Source of the DNA: Planotetraspora silvatica | Lineage (GTDB): Bacteria > Actinomycetota > Actinomycetes > Streptosporangiales > Streptosporangiaceae | Direction of reading: 5' to 3' | NCBI RefSeq assembly: GCF_016863315.1 | Contig: NZ_BOOQ01000002.1 | Coordinates: 1-64,000 of the forward strand | Length of the DNA stretch: 64,000 bases | Part shown: one piece after another, positions 10,694-21,500 of the stretch | Numbering within the stretch: position 1 is the stretch's first letter | Layout of the letters: each line of letters opens with the position of its first letter | Translations under genes and position numbers: made by a program | Notes under the pieces: model-generated | Told to the model about the DNA's origin: nothing | The model's database searches: none | The model's input: only the letters and a program-made list of their open reading frames with translations

Positions 10694-11425
10694 ATGTCGA
10701 TCGTGAAGCGCGCCGTGGGCCGATTGGCCCACCGGACATGGGCCTACCTGCGGGAGGCGGCCGCTCTCAGCCCCGGCTCCACAGGGGGTTACCGGTTCCG
10801 TCATCTCGGCGAGGGAGCGTGCGTGTCGTTCCCGCTCGGCGCGATCTTCGGTGAGGCCTGGATCGAGATCGGGGACCACACACTGATCGGGGAAAGGGTG
10901 TCGATCTCCGCCGGAATGGGCCCCGGCGTGGACCTCGGGCCCGACTCGATCGTGCGTATCGGCCGCGCCTGCTCCATCGGCAGGGGCAGCCACATCGTCG
11001 GGCACCAGTCGATCGACGTCGGCGACGACGTGTTCACCGGCCCGTACGTCTACATCACCGACCAGAACCACGTCTACGACGATCCCGAGACGCCCATCGG
11101 GCGGCAGTGGCCGCGCAACAATCCCGTCTCGATCGGCTCGGGCTCGTGGCTGGGGACGGGGGCGATCATCCTGCCGGGCACGCGCATCGGCCGCCAGTCG
11201 GTCGTCGCGGCCGGCGCCGTCGTCCGCGGCGAGTTCCCCGACCACTCCGTGATCGCGGGCGTCCCCGCCAAGATCGTCCGTCGGCACTCCCCCGAGCGGG
11301 GGTGGCACAGCCCCCTCCTGCCGGTCCTCCCGGAGGAACCGCAGGTCTTCGAGGCTCGTACGGCTCCCGCCTGGCCGGGCCCGCCGGCGACCCGGCCGAC
11401 CATCGCCGGGGCCGGACCCTGCTGA
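10694..11425 (+). CDS. Hexapeptide-repeat (left-handed beta-helix) acyltransferase
   Basis: A 243-residue protein built on hexapeptide repeats (IGRACSIGRGSHIVGHQSIDVGDDVFTGPYVYI, VSIGSGSWLGTGAIILPGTRIGRQSVVAAGAVV) that ends in the family motif HSVIAGVPAKIVRR. TDQNHVYDDPETPI carries the Asn-His typical of the WbbJ/NodL/maltose O-acetyltransferase group. The C-terminal 30 residues are proline-rich and unconserved. It probably O-acetylates a glycan or sugar precursor; the acceptor is unknown. AGGAGG lies 14 bp before ATG 10694, longer than usual. Divergent from pyrG. Confidence 0.83.
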   Translation: MSIVKRAVGRLAHRTWAYLREAAALSPGSTGGYRFRHLGEGACVSFPLGAIFGEAWIEIGDHTLIGERVSISAGMGPGVDLGPDSIVRIGRACSIGRGSHIVGHQSIDVGDDVFTGPYVYITDQNHVYDDPETPIGRQWPRNNPVSIGSGSWLGTGAIILPGTRIGRQSVVAAGAVVRGEFPDHSVIAGVPAKIVRRHSPERGWHSPLLPVLPEEPQVFEARTAPAWPGPPATRPTIAGAGPC

Positions 11426-11486
11426 CCCCCGCCCTGATCGCCGGAGCGACCGGGCCGCGATGATCGCCCCGGCGGCGGGTGCGCCG

Positions 11487-11615
11487 TCAGCAGCAGCTGA
11501 TGTACGGACTTTGCGCGGCCTCGTCGTGAGGTGTGGGCCCCGCTGCCACGACCCCGGCGATCACACCGGCGCCGATGAGGGCGGCCACCACGAAGTGCCT
11601 CAGGTATCTGCGCAC
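11487..11615 (-). CDS. Small secreted-peptide precursor (42 aa) downstream of the AfsR-type regulator
   Basis: A 42-codon gene from GTG 11615, preceded by a near-perfect Shine-Dalgarno (AGGAGG, 4 bp spacing). The product has a basic start (MRRYLRH), one hydrophobic segment (FVVAALIGAGVIAGVVAAG) and a short polar tail ending QSPYISCC, so it looks like a signal peptide plus a mature peptide of about 16 residues with a C-terminal Cys-Cys. It lies 101 bp after the stop of the SARP/NB-ARC/TPR regulator on the same strand. The gap is AT-rich, with a possible -10 (GATAAT, 11657-11652), so it may have its own promoter. No modification or export enzymes are adjacent. Its role is unknown; a signal peptide for the TPR regulator or an AfsS-like effector are two inferences. 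Confidence 0.7.
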   Translation of the reverse strand: MRRYLRHFVVAALIGAGVIAGVVAAGPTPHDEAAQSPYISCC

Positions 11616-11716
11616 AGCGCCTCCTGTCGAGATTGGATCAAGATAAATCGCATTATCTGACCAGAAGATCTCGAATGCACACCAAGATGTCGGAGAAGCT
11701 GACACAGCCGGTTCGG

Positions 11717-14629
11717 TCAGCCTCGGCCCAGGATCCTCGCCTGTTCCTCCAGCGCGCGCCGTTCGTCGTTCCGGTCGCCGGTGTCCCTGGCGATCCGCAC
11801 GGCGTGGGCGATCTGCTCCGACGCCTCGTCCACGTCGCCCAGCAGCCGCGACGACCTGGCCAGGGCGACCAGGGTCTCCGACAACTCGAGACTCTGCGCG
11901 CACTCGCCGAACCTGGTCACGGCGTCTCTGAGCCGCCCGCGCGCCGCGGCGGCGTCCCCGCGGGCGAGGTCCGCCTCCCCCAGCCGCCTCAGCGTCATCG
12001 CCTCGTGCATGAGGTCTCCGGTCTCGCGTGACAGCTCCAGCGCCTCCCGCAGGACCGCGACGGCCTCAGCCAGGGTCCCGAGCGACGTGTGCGCCTCACC
12101 CGCCATGATCAGCGCGTACCGCTCGCCCGCCACGGAGCCGACGCGTCTACTGATGACGAGCTGCTGCTCGGCGAACCGCAACGCCTCGTCATGACGCTCC
12201 AGGAGGAGATGTGCGCTGGCGAGGTTACCGAGCGCCCGCATCTCGCCGAAGCCGTCGCCCAGTTCCCGGCACAGCTCGAGCTCCGCCTTGAGGCAGTCCA
12301 GCTCCGCCGCGTCGTCGTTGAGTGCGCGGTAGGCCATCGAGAGCATGGACAGGGCCTGCGACTCACTCACGCGGTCCCCGAGACGGCGGGCGGTCTCCAC
12401 CGAGGCGGCGCCGAGCGCGCGCATGTCGTTGCGGTATCTGTGCGCGGCGGGGTGCCATCTCAGGTTGAGCGCGATCGCGAGCGCGAGGCGGGCGGTGCCC
12501 TCGTCGGCATCCCAGGCCTGCTCGGCGATCGACAGGAGGTTGGGCAGCTCCCGGTCCAGCCAGCGCTCGGCGTCCTCCCGGCCGCGTAGAGCCAGCGGCG
12601 CCTGTGGCACGGCGGGCATGGCGGCGTGCTCTCGATGGGGCTCCACCAGGCGCACGGCCGCTCCCGTGGTGGCGAGGTGGAAGCCGAGCACACGGCGTAG
12701 CGCCGCGATCCGCTCCGCCGGCTCGATCTCCAGTGCCCGCTCCTGCGCGAACAGCCGGATCAGGTCGTGCATGGTGTAGCGGTCGGGTACCGGTCCATCG
12801 ACCAGCCGGGCGTCGAACAGCCTCTCGATGATCTCTTCGGCGATCCGGGGCTGCGTGTCGAGCAGCGCGGCCACCACCTCCAGACCCACGTCCGGCACCC
12901 GCAGCAGCCCGATCAGGCGGAACGCCCGCGCGGCCTCGCGCTCAACGGCCTGCCCACTGGCGGCCAGCGCCGTGTAGCTGACGGCGATGCTGCCGCGGAC
13001 GCCGGCCTCGCCGCTTCGCAGCTCGTCCAGCCGCCTGCTCTCGTCCTCCAGACGTTCGATGAGCATGTCGGCCGACCAACCGGCCCTCCCGGCAAGCCGC
13101 GCACCGGCGACGTGCAGGGCCAGGGGGAATCCGTCACAGAGGACGGCCAGGCGCTCGACGGCCTTCTCGGAGTGCTCGACGCCGCCGGACCGGAACCGCC
13201 GTACGAGCATCATGACGGCCTCGTCCCGCGGCAGGGGCCCGAGGTTGACGTGCGAACCGGGAGCGGCGCGCGCCAGGCTCTCGCGAGACGTCAGCAGGAT
13301 GGTGGACCCCGCGGTCATCGGCAGCAGGGGCTCGACCTGCGAGATCGAGAAGGCGTCGTCCAGGAGGAGCAGGACCCGCTTGTCGTGAAGCATCGTGCGC
13401 AGGGCCGACGCGGCCTCGTCGGCGTCCGGGGGGAGGTTCGCCTCCGGCATGCCGAACGTCCGCAGGAGCCGGCCGATCAGTTCCTCCGTGTCGAGTCGCC
13501 GCACTCCGGGCATGGCGCCGCGGAGGTTGACGTACACCTGCCCGTCGGGGAAGAGCGACATGGCCCGGCGCGCAGCGCGCAGCGCCAGAGCCGACTTGCC
13601 CGTTCCAGGGGGACCGCAGATGGCCACCACGGGCGCGGGCGCCGACCCGTCCGGCGGGGCCAGCCACGAGGTCAGCCGGGTGAGCTCCTGTTCCCGGCCG
13701 ACGAAGTGGGGCACGTCGGAGGGGAGCTGCCTCGGCACCGCCGGGGGCGGACTCGCGGCGTCATCCCGCCCGGCCGCGGGTCCGCCGGTGCGGCTTCCGT
13801 CATCGGTGCCCGCCGGGACGTCGTCCGTGGCTGGAGCGCCGCGACCCGACCCGGAGGGTCCGTACGGCGACGCCAGGATGAGATCGGGATCCGCGGCGAG
13901 GATCCGCTGGTGGAGCCGCTGAATGGAGTGGGCGGGCTCGACTCCCAGGTCCTCGACCAGGCGTCGCCTCAACTCCTGGAAGGCCGCGAGCGCGTCCGCC
14001 CGCCTCCCGTCACGTGACAGGGCGAGCATCAACTCGCCCCACGGCCGCTCTCGCAGCGGGTGGTCGCGGACCCACGCGCGCAGCGGGCTGATCATCTCGG
14101 CGTGCATGCCGAGGTCGAGCCGCGCCTCGGCCCAGTCCTCGAACACACTCAGCCGTTCTTCCCGCAACTCCGTGGCGACCTGCTCCAGGGCCAGGGTCAT
14201 CGGCACGTCCTGGAACGGGTCGTCACGCCACAGCAGGAGAGCGCGCTGGAAGAGCGCCTCGGCCCTGGCCCCCTCGCCGGACTTGAGCGCGGCCCTGCCC
14301 CTTGCCGCGAGGTCGGTGAAGGCGCCCAGGTCTAGCTCGCCCGGCCGTACGGCGAGGCGGTAGCCGTCCCCCGCCGTCTCGATGGGCGAGGCCTCGCCGG
14401 AGGGGGACAGCAGCCGGCGCAGGTCGGAGACATAGGTCTTGAGGTTGCCGCGGGCGGACGCGGGCGGGGTCCCGTCCCACAGGTGCTCCACGAGCCGGTC
14501 GGCGGGCACGACCCTGCCCCCGGCCACGAGCAGCGCGACGAGAACCTGGCGGTGCTTGGGACGTACGACGTGGATCTCCCGGCCCGTGTCGTCACGGACC
14601 CGGACAGGACCGAGGAGCCGGTACTCCAC
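11717..14629 (-). CDS. AfsR/SARP-family regulator with NB-ARC ATPase and TPR domains
   Basis: A 970-residue regulator. Residues 1-95 form an OmpR-like DNA-binding domain (PKHRQVLVALLVAGGRVVPADRLVEHLW, LKTYVSDLRRLL). Residues 100-245 form the bacterial transcriptional activation domain (BTAD). A disordered Pro/Gly/Asp-rich linker spans 255-300. The NB-ARC/STAND ATPase starts near 310, with Walker A GPPGTGKS at about 339-346 and Walker B VLLLLDDAF near 420. The C-terminal 350 residues are TPR-like helices. AfsR-type proteins activate antibiotic or developmental genes, with the TPR part as sensor. GTG 14629 is supported by GGAGG. Neighbours on the same strand are a DUF6193 gene upstream and a secreted-peptide gene downstream. 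Confidence 0.9.
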   Translation of the reverse strand: MEYRLLGPVRVRDDTGREIHVVRPKHRQVLVALLVAGGRVVPADRLVEHLWDGTPPASARGNLKTYVSDLRRLLSPSGEASPIETAGDGYRLAVRPGELDLGAFTDLAARGRAALKSGEGARAEALFQRALLLWRDDPFQDVPMTLALEQVATELREERLSVFEDWAEARLDLGMHAEMISPLRAWVRDHPLRERPWGELMLALSRDGRRADALAAFQELRRRLVEDLGVEPAHSIQRLHQRILAADPDLILASPYGPSGSGRGAPATDDVPAGTDDGSRTGGPAAGRDDAASPPPAVPRQLPSDVPHFVGREQELTRLTSWLAPPDGSAPAPVVAICGPPGTGKSALALRAARRAMSLFPDGQVYVNLRGAMPGVRRLDTEELIGRLLRTFGMPEANLPPDADEAASALRTMLHDKRVLLLLDDAFSISQVEPLLPMTAGSTILLTSRESLARAAPGSHVNLGPLPRDEAVMMLVRRFRSGGVEHSEKAVERLAVLCDGFPLALHVAGARLAGRAGWSADMLIERLEDESRRLDELRSGEAGVRGSIAVSYTALAASGQAVEREAARAFRLIGLLRVPDVGLEVVAALLDTQPRIAEEIIERLFDARLVDGPVPDRYTMHDLIRLFAQERALEIEPAERIAALRRVLGFHLATTGAAVRLVEPHREHAAMPAVPQAPLALRGREDAERWLDRELPNLLSIAEQAWDADEGTARLALAIALNLRWHPAAHRYRNDMRALGAASVETARRLGDRVSESQALSMLSMAYRALNDDAAELDCLKAELELCRELGDGFGEMRALGNLASAHLLLERHDEALRFAEQQLVISRRVGSVAGERYALIMAGEAHTSLGTLAEAVAVLREALELSRETGDLMHEAMTLRRLGEADLARGDAAAARGRLRDAVTRFGECAQSLELSETLVALARSSRLLGDVDEASEQIAHAVRIARDTGDRNDERRALEEQARILGRG

Positions 14630-14757
14630 GCGGCCTCCGGCGATGAGGCGATAAGTCGTGAAACGCCTCAGATCCTAGGCATCCGCCCCTCCCACAGCAA
14701 GATCAGCAGGTCGCGACGCGGCGATCTCGTCAGCGCCGGCTCGGTGGGGCCACGGCA

Positions 14758-15465
14758 TCAGGGAAGATACGAGACAAGCGTTTCCAGTGCCTCCTCGAGT
14801 GACCCCACCTGCTTCCTCGATTCGCTCGAATCGGTGGACAGGACTCTGTACGTCCCGCGGGGCAACGGCGATATCCAGACCTCACCCATGGTCCTGTCCC
14901 ACGGGTCATTCGCGAGACGCAGGGTTCCATGGCTGACATACGGCATCAGCTTCCGCAGCCGATCATTCGAATGGACGGCTCTGAGTAGATCCATAACCTC
15001 GGCGAGCCCGTCGTCTCCGAGGAGGAGGCTCCATTGAACCCCGACCGGGTCTCCGCGCTCGTATCCTCGCGCCAGGGCGCTCGTAGACATGAACGGAAAG
15101 CGGGTCACCAACTCGTCCAGGGTGAGGCCGCGGCGCCACGCCTCCGCCATCGAGACGACGGCATCGAGTTCGGCGGTCCCACCGCTCGCCCACAAATGCA
15201 CGTCGCCGCCGATGCTGATGGAGAACTTGCGCACCTCGGCGCCGAGAAGGATTCTGATCGTGCCGCGGTCGGAACCGATCGCGGCGCTGTTGAACCGGCC
15301 GGTGAGCGGCTCGGTCTCTATCTCCCCCAGGTCGACGTGAGCGTCCGCCGCGCCGGCGCGCAAAGCGGGGGCGAGGCCGCCTGACTCGACGAGGTCCGGG
15401 TAGAGACCGGCGTCGAGGACCTCCGACACCTGCGGGGCGGCGTGCCCGCTTCCATCCGTTGTCAC
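14758..15465 (-). CDS. DUF6193-family protein, candidate immunity protein of the adjacent RHS toxin
   Basis: About 235 residues. The C-terminal half matches my recollection of the DUF6193 pattern: a helical LTLDELVTRFPFMSTSALARGYERG segment, VQWSLLLGDD, LRKLMPYVSHGTLRLAND, then SLEEALETLVSYLP. No signal peptide or membrane segment is seen, so it is probably cytoplasmic. It lies 121 bp downstream of the RHS gene on the same strand, the standard place for the immunity gene of a polymorphic toxin; the immunity role is inferred from position only. GTG 15465 has GAGGTGG upstream. An earlier GTG at 15522 would lie inside a strong hairpin, which argues against it. Confidence 0.65.
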   Translation of the reverse strand: MTTDGSGHAAPQVSEVLDAGLYPDLVESGGLAPALRAGAADAHVDLGEIETEPLTGRFNSAAIGSDRGTIRILLGAEVRKFSISIGGDVHLWASGGTAELDAVVSMAEAWRRGLTLDELVTRFPFMSTSALARGYERGDPVGVQWSLLLGDDGLAEVMDLLRAVHSNDRLRKLMPYVSHGTLRLANDPWDRTMGEVWISPLPRGTYRVLSTDSSESRKQVGSLEEALETLVSYLP

Positions 15466-15516
15466 AGGAAACACCACCTCAGAACGGTTCCCCTCGGGGA
15501 TGGATGCTATCTCGTG

Positions 15517-15563
15517 AGGCACGCCCGGCCTTCTGCGAAGACCGTCGGGAGCCGGGCGTGCCT
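15517..15563. terminator. Long-stem hairpin between the RHS gene and the DUF6193 gene
   Basis: A perfect 13-bp inverted repeat, AGGCACGCCCGGC, separated by 21 bp, begins 24 bp after the RHS stop. It could terminate or attenuate transcription before the putative immunity gene, or stabilise the 3' end of the toxin mRNA. There is no T-run. Confidence 0.55.
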
Positions 15564-15586
15564 TTCGGCTGTTCGGAAGAGACCGC

Positions 15587-18500
15587 TCAGAAATGGAAAT
15601 CTCTCAATGCGCCCCCGAATGACGTCCAGTCCGGCTCCGCGACACTCAGGAGATCACCGGCGTCATCGTAGAACTTGACGGAACTCCATGGCCGGCGTCC
15701 GTTGGCGACGGCTCTTGAGATCCATCCCATTTCCTCTTCGGTCGCCAGGGGGTTCACGTCCTTCACCCGCCCGAGCCCTCTCATGGCCATGTCCTTGAAG
15801 CCACCCGAGAAGCCCTTCGTAGAGACGTGCAGATCGATGCTGCCGTCGCCGATCGCCTTTTGCACGGGCGCCCGCCACTCGTCCACGCCAAGATTCAGGA
15901 AGTGCTTGAGACCTCTATTTTCCGCGAACTGCCGGAGCCCCTGATTCTGGTATCCCAACGCGACCCCGCAGTTGTGGACCAGGACCGGGGTCGTGCCGGC
16001 GAGGACGTAGAAGGAGTGGAAATCCTTGACGGTGAGGTCGTGGACCAGGGGGTGGCCCTGGGCAACGGCCGCGGAGACGACATGAAGGGTTCTGCCGTCG
16101 GGAGTCCGGACGGTGTCGGCGGAGGTCAGCTCGTCGGCCCGGACCCAGGTCTGATCCTCGGCATCCCAGAACAGGTGGTGCTCGGTCGCGAGGATGACGC
16201 CGGTGGCGTCGCCCTTGGCGCCGTCGGTGTCGACGGTGACCTGGACCAGGCCGACGTAGCCGACACCGGAGTAGGCCGCGAGGACGACCTTGGCCACGGT
16301 CTTGCCCGTCGCCGGATCCGTCGCCAGGACCTTGTCGCCGGGCCTGACCTTCTCGATCGCCTTGGTCGTGCCGTCGGCCAGCTTCACCAGGGTGCCGGCG
16401 ACGAAGCTGTTGCAGCCGGACTTGCTCGAGCCCGCGCGCGGGCCTCCCCCGGCGCCCTTGGCCGCCGCCCCCTCCGCCGCTTCAGCGCCCGCCGCGGCGT
16501 CCTCGGCGGCCCCGCCGGCGCGCCCGACCGCCGCTCTGACCTTGCCGGCGGCCTTGCTGACGGCTCCGCTGACGACTCTGCCCGCCGCGGTCGTGGCCAG
16601 CTTGCCCATGGCGGCGGCGACGGCCTTGCCGGCGGCTCCGCCCGCCGCTCCGATGACGGCTCCGACCGCGGCCGCCTTGAACGCGCCGCCGGCGCTCCAC
16701 TCGTCCCGTGGCGTGGAGACCAGGTAGCCGGCGAGGTTGCCGGCGGCTCCGCCGGCCGCCGCGCAGCCGATGCTGCCCGCCCCGCCGGTGGCCGCCTCGC
16801 AGCCGATCGTGACGACGATCGAGACGGTGACGCTGACGATGGTCGCCTTGTGCTGGTTCCAGAAGGTGTGGGCCTTGCAACCGAAGTCCCACCGGCCGCA
16901 GTGCGGCGGGTTGTACGGCGCCGGGGGGTTGTAGTCGGGGTGCGGCGTGTGCTTTTTGCCGCCGCCACCACCGAAGTTCTCATTGTCGTAGTCGCAGTGG
17001 TAGGCCGTGCAGAACGGGCCGTCCTCCGGCCGCATCCCGGAGGGGTCGGACTTCACGACCGGGCTGTTGTCGGCGTAGGCGTAGCCGTTCCAGCTCTGCG
17101 GATCGGAGGTGTCGAAGACCGGGTCGACGGAGATGAACCGGCCGGTCTCGGCGTCGTACTCGCGAGCGCCCAGATGAGTCAGCTCGGTGCTCTGGTCGAT
17201 GGTGCCGCCGACGAAGCCTCGCTCCCCCGGCCAGGACGCCGGCGCGGGGCCGCGTAACTGCCCGAAGGGGGTGAACCGGCGCCGGGTGGCCGCCTGAGCG
17301 GCGGTGTCGTCGACCGAGGTGTCGGCGCTGCCGTGCGAGTCGGCGCCGAGCCAGGTCAGGCCCTTGGCGGTGCGCGCGGCGATGGTCTGCCCGGCGTGGG
17401 AGTAGTAGCGGGTCGCGGTCTTCGCGCCGCTCTTGTCGAGCCGGATCTCCATCCCCGCGACGTACAGGGTGGTGGAGGTGGGGTCGCGGCGGATGAGCCG
17501 GTCGCCTCCGGCGTCGTAGACGTACGTGCTGACGCCTGAGGGGTCGGTGGATTGGGCGAGGTGGCCCTCCACGTCCCAGTCCAGGGTCCGGCCGGCGCCA
17601 CGCTCGGTCGTGTTGCCCGCGGCGTCGTAGTCGTAGGTGTCGGTCTGCCCGTCGCGGGCGCCGCCCTTGAAGGAGACCGACGTCAGCGTGTGCGGCTGGG
17701 GCTTGCCGGCGCCCGCGTAGGTGAAGGTCTTGGCGGTGTCACCGGCCGGGTCGTGGTCGACCTCCTTGGTCCGGTTGCCCACGGTGTCGTAGGAGAAGGA
17801 CTGCCAGTACGGCGCGGGGCCGCCGACGGCCGCCTGGGAGGGGGCGTCGCACCCGCCGGTGGTGGTCCAGGCCTCGGTGAGGCGCTGGAGGTAGTCCTGC
17901 TGGAAGCACTGGACGTCCGGCGACTGGCCTGAGGGAGTGTCGGCGATCTTGGTGATGTTGCCGGAGTCGTCGTAGGTGTAGTTGGCGTCGGCCACCGAGA
18001 TCGGGGCGGTCTCCCGTTCGTACAGGGAACGGGTGAGCCGGTTGGTGCCCTCCTCGTAGAAGTTGGTCTCCTTGACCCGCTTGCCGCCCGTCGACATCGT
18101 CATGTCGAGGACCTGGCCGAGCTTGGAGTACGTCGTCGAGGTGACGTAGTCGGTCAGGCCGCGTGTGGTGGTCGGGTCGCCCAGTTCGTCGTAGCCGTAC
18201 AACATCGTCTCGCCGAGCAGGCCACCCGCGCCGGGCAGGACCGTGCGGCGGACGGTGCCGTCGGGGTTGTAGTCGGTGCTCGTCTTGTACGTGCCTTGCA
18301 GCGCCCCCTCGGAGGCCGGGATGACCGTCTGGGTCTTGGTCGGCCGGTAGGCGTCGTCGTAGGCGGTGACGGAGCTGACGTAGGCGTCCAGCGCTCCCGT
18401 GGCGGAGTTCTTGACGTACCGGGTGGAGGAGACCGGCTGACCCTTGACGGCGGTTCCGTCGGCCAGCGTGTCGAAGGTCCACTCCGCGAGCTTGGTGCCG

Positions 18501-21500
18501 CTCGTGGAGGTTCCCGCGTACTCGGCGGTCTTGCGGCCGAGGGTGTCGTAGGTGACGTACAGGCTCTGCCCGCGGGCGTCGGTCACCGTCTGGAGCCGGT
18601 CGGTCGTGTCGTCGTACGTCAGCGTCGAGGTGCCCTTGTCGGGGTCGTCGACCTGGTTCATCCGGCCGCGCAGGTCGTAGTGGTAGGTCCATACGCTGCC
18701 CGCGGTGTCGGTGACCGTGGCGGGCTGCCCGGTGCGCGTGTAGGTGTACTTGGTGGCGTCGTAGTCGCCGGACGGGCCGTCGCCCTTGTACTGCCGGACC
18801 TCGGTGGTCTCCCCCTGCGCGTTGACGATCTCGGTGACGGGGGTCGAGCCGGGCGGCGGGTCGACGCTGGTCCGGTCTCCGCCGTAGGTCGTGGTGGTGC
18901 GCCACTGCTCGCTGCCGCGCTTGCGGAAGACCTCCGCCGTGGGCCACTCCATGCCGTTGTAGACCGTGACGGTCTGGCCGGGCACGTCGTCGTCGCTCTC
19001 CGGAGTCGACAGCGTGGTGCCCGGCGTTCCCTCGGTGTAGTAGGCCTGGTCGGTCTTGGCCACCAGGCCGCGGGTGTCGTAGAAGGTTCCGTCGACCACC
19101 CGTCCGCCGCCGGGCGCGGGCTGCTGGGTCTGGCGCTGCCGGAGCAGGCCGTCGTACAGCGCGTATCCCGTGGTGTAGCCGGCGCCGTCGTTGCGCAACG
19201 TCGAGGTGGAGACGGCGGTCGGTCCGTCGGTGCGGATCAGGTAGTCGAACTTCATGTTCGGGACCGAGGGGTACGCCGACTTGGCGTGACCGGGCATCCA
19301 GACGCCGGTCAACCGGCCGAGGGGATCGTAGGCCATCTCCGCGCGCTTGCCGTTGGGGTCGGTCGTCGCGGTGGCCAGACCCCAGGCCGGCTCGATCTGG
19401 GTCGTGCTGGCGAAGCCGAGCGCGTTGGTCTCCTGCTTGGACGTCGCCAGGCCGGTGGCCGGGGTGTAGGACGTCCTCGTCGTGGCGCCGGTGGCGTCGG
19501 TGACCACCAGCGGCCGGCCGTACACGTCGAAGGTGGTGCTCCCGGCGGTGGCGTACACCGGGCCGCCGTTCCATGAGCCGAGCTTCTCGGTCTTGGTCAC
19601 GTCGCCCTTGGTGGGCGCGACGCCGAACGCCTTGCCGTCGTAGTACCTGCGCACGTCGGAGACCACGTCCGCCGGGCGGTTGGGGGTATCCGTGCAGGCC
19701 TTGGTCACCGTCTCCACGCGGGTGGCGTAGGAGACCATCCATCTGGCGGAGTCCCGCGCGTACGTGGTGCGCACACACTGGTCGTCATCGGGTACGGCCA
19801 CGTCACCCAGGTCGCTGACCTGCGTCGCCAGCCCGTCGCCGTTGTAGCCGGTGTCGACCTCGGTGCGCCGCCAGCCTCCGGAGGACAGGGCGGTGCGCGC
19901 GTGCTCCTCGTCGCCGCGCACCATGTTCGCCGTGGTGGTGCCCCAGGAGCGCACCCGCTTGGCCGTCTGCTTGACCCAGTAGCCGCTGATCGTGCCGGTC
20001 ATCGCCGGTCCGCCGGGGCCGTCGTAGTGGATCTCCTCGAGGACGCGCCCCTGGAGCGCCTCGGCGTCGTCGATGGCGGCGCCTTCGGAGTCGGCGACCT
20101 TCACATCTCTGGTGCCGCCTCCGGACAGTTCGTCGCCGTCCATGCCGCGGAAGTAGGTGAACTCGGCCTGCGACCGAGTCTCGCCGGGGGCTCCGCGGAT
20201 CACCCGCACCTTGCCGTAGCCGCGCCACTGCGACCAGGTCTTGTACTTCTCCTTGGTCAGCCCGTCGTCGTCATCGTGATGCCAGGCGCCGCCGCCGAGG
20301 TACTCGTAGGTGTCCAGCACGTCCGGCGCGCCGCCCGTACGGTCGATCTGCTGCACCTGGGTGACCACGTACTTGTGGAACCAGTCCAGCTTGGGCGTGA
20401 TCGCGCCCTCCGGGGACCAGTACTGCGGATAGCACCGCCGCGTGTTCGAGTCGGGGGCGGGCGTGTCGCCGGCCACGCAGTCGGGGTCGGAGTAGGTGAC
20501 CGACAGAGCGCCGCCGGTCTCGTTGTCGATCGCGGAGATCCGCCACTTGGTGAGGGGCGGCCGCCCCTCGATCGCGTCGACCCGGTTGGGCATCTGCACC
20601 CCGGCGAACCTCACCTGCGGCACCGACGCCGTCCCGCCGACCTTGCCGGAATGGTCGATCCCCGCCAGCCAGAGCGTCGCGGCCGTACCGTCACCGGGGG
20701 CGCGCATCTCCTGGTTCAGCGTCCAGGTGTCCACGTCCTTGTAGGTGGTGCCGGAGGTCAGCACCTGGGTGGTGACGCCGGCCAGGCGCTTGCGGGTCCA
20801 GAACGTCGGCGAGTACCTGTCGAGACACTTGTCGCCGGAGTCGCAGTTCTGGTCGTACGGCACGTCCGGCCAGTACTTGGCGTTGTCCTTGGTGAGCTTG
20901 TCGGCCGCGCAGTCGAAGCTCGAGGTCGGGATACACCGCTCCTTGGCGTCGAAGACCACACGGTCGGGGGCCGAGGAGGAGAACACGGCGTCGGACCGCT
21001 GCCCGTAGTCGATGCGCTTGAGGTAGCCGCCACGGGTGTAGACGGTCGGCGTGCCGTTGGGCTGCCCGTCGGTCAGCGTGGTGACGTCGCGCCGGTAGTA
21101 GTTGGTCTCCGGGGCGTACCAGAAGGTGCTGACGGTGCCGTGCGGGTCCACGACGTAGTCGAGGTTCCACCGCCACGCCTGTTGGCACCAGGAGTCGGAG
21201 AAGGCGGCCTTGTGACACGGCTCCCCGTCGTCGTCGCCGAACACCGGCACCGTCCAGGTCGACTGGGTCTCCGGCTTGCCGCTCGTCCAGCCCGGCAGAT
21301 GGTTCAGCCCGAAGTAGTACTGGGTGCCGTCGGGGGTGGTGACCCGCCAGTGCTCGCCCCCGTTGGCGCCGTTGTCGGCGTCCTTCAGCTTCTCGACCTT
21401 GGACCCGTCGTCGTCCTGCGGCTGCCACGTGCCGGTCGCGTCGTCGCGGACCAGCTCGGTCGCCTGGCCGTTCAGGGACAGGGTGGCGTTGTCGTTGCCC

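Noticed and set aside
12767-14017. Open frame antisense to the SARP regulator
   Set aside because: Overlaps the complete NB-ARC region of a recognisable protein; no family resemblance of its own.
15520-15522. GTG 15522 as start of the DUF6193 gene
   Set aside because: It lies within the 13-bp stem of the intergenic hairpin and lacks a ribosome site; GTG 15465 has one.
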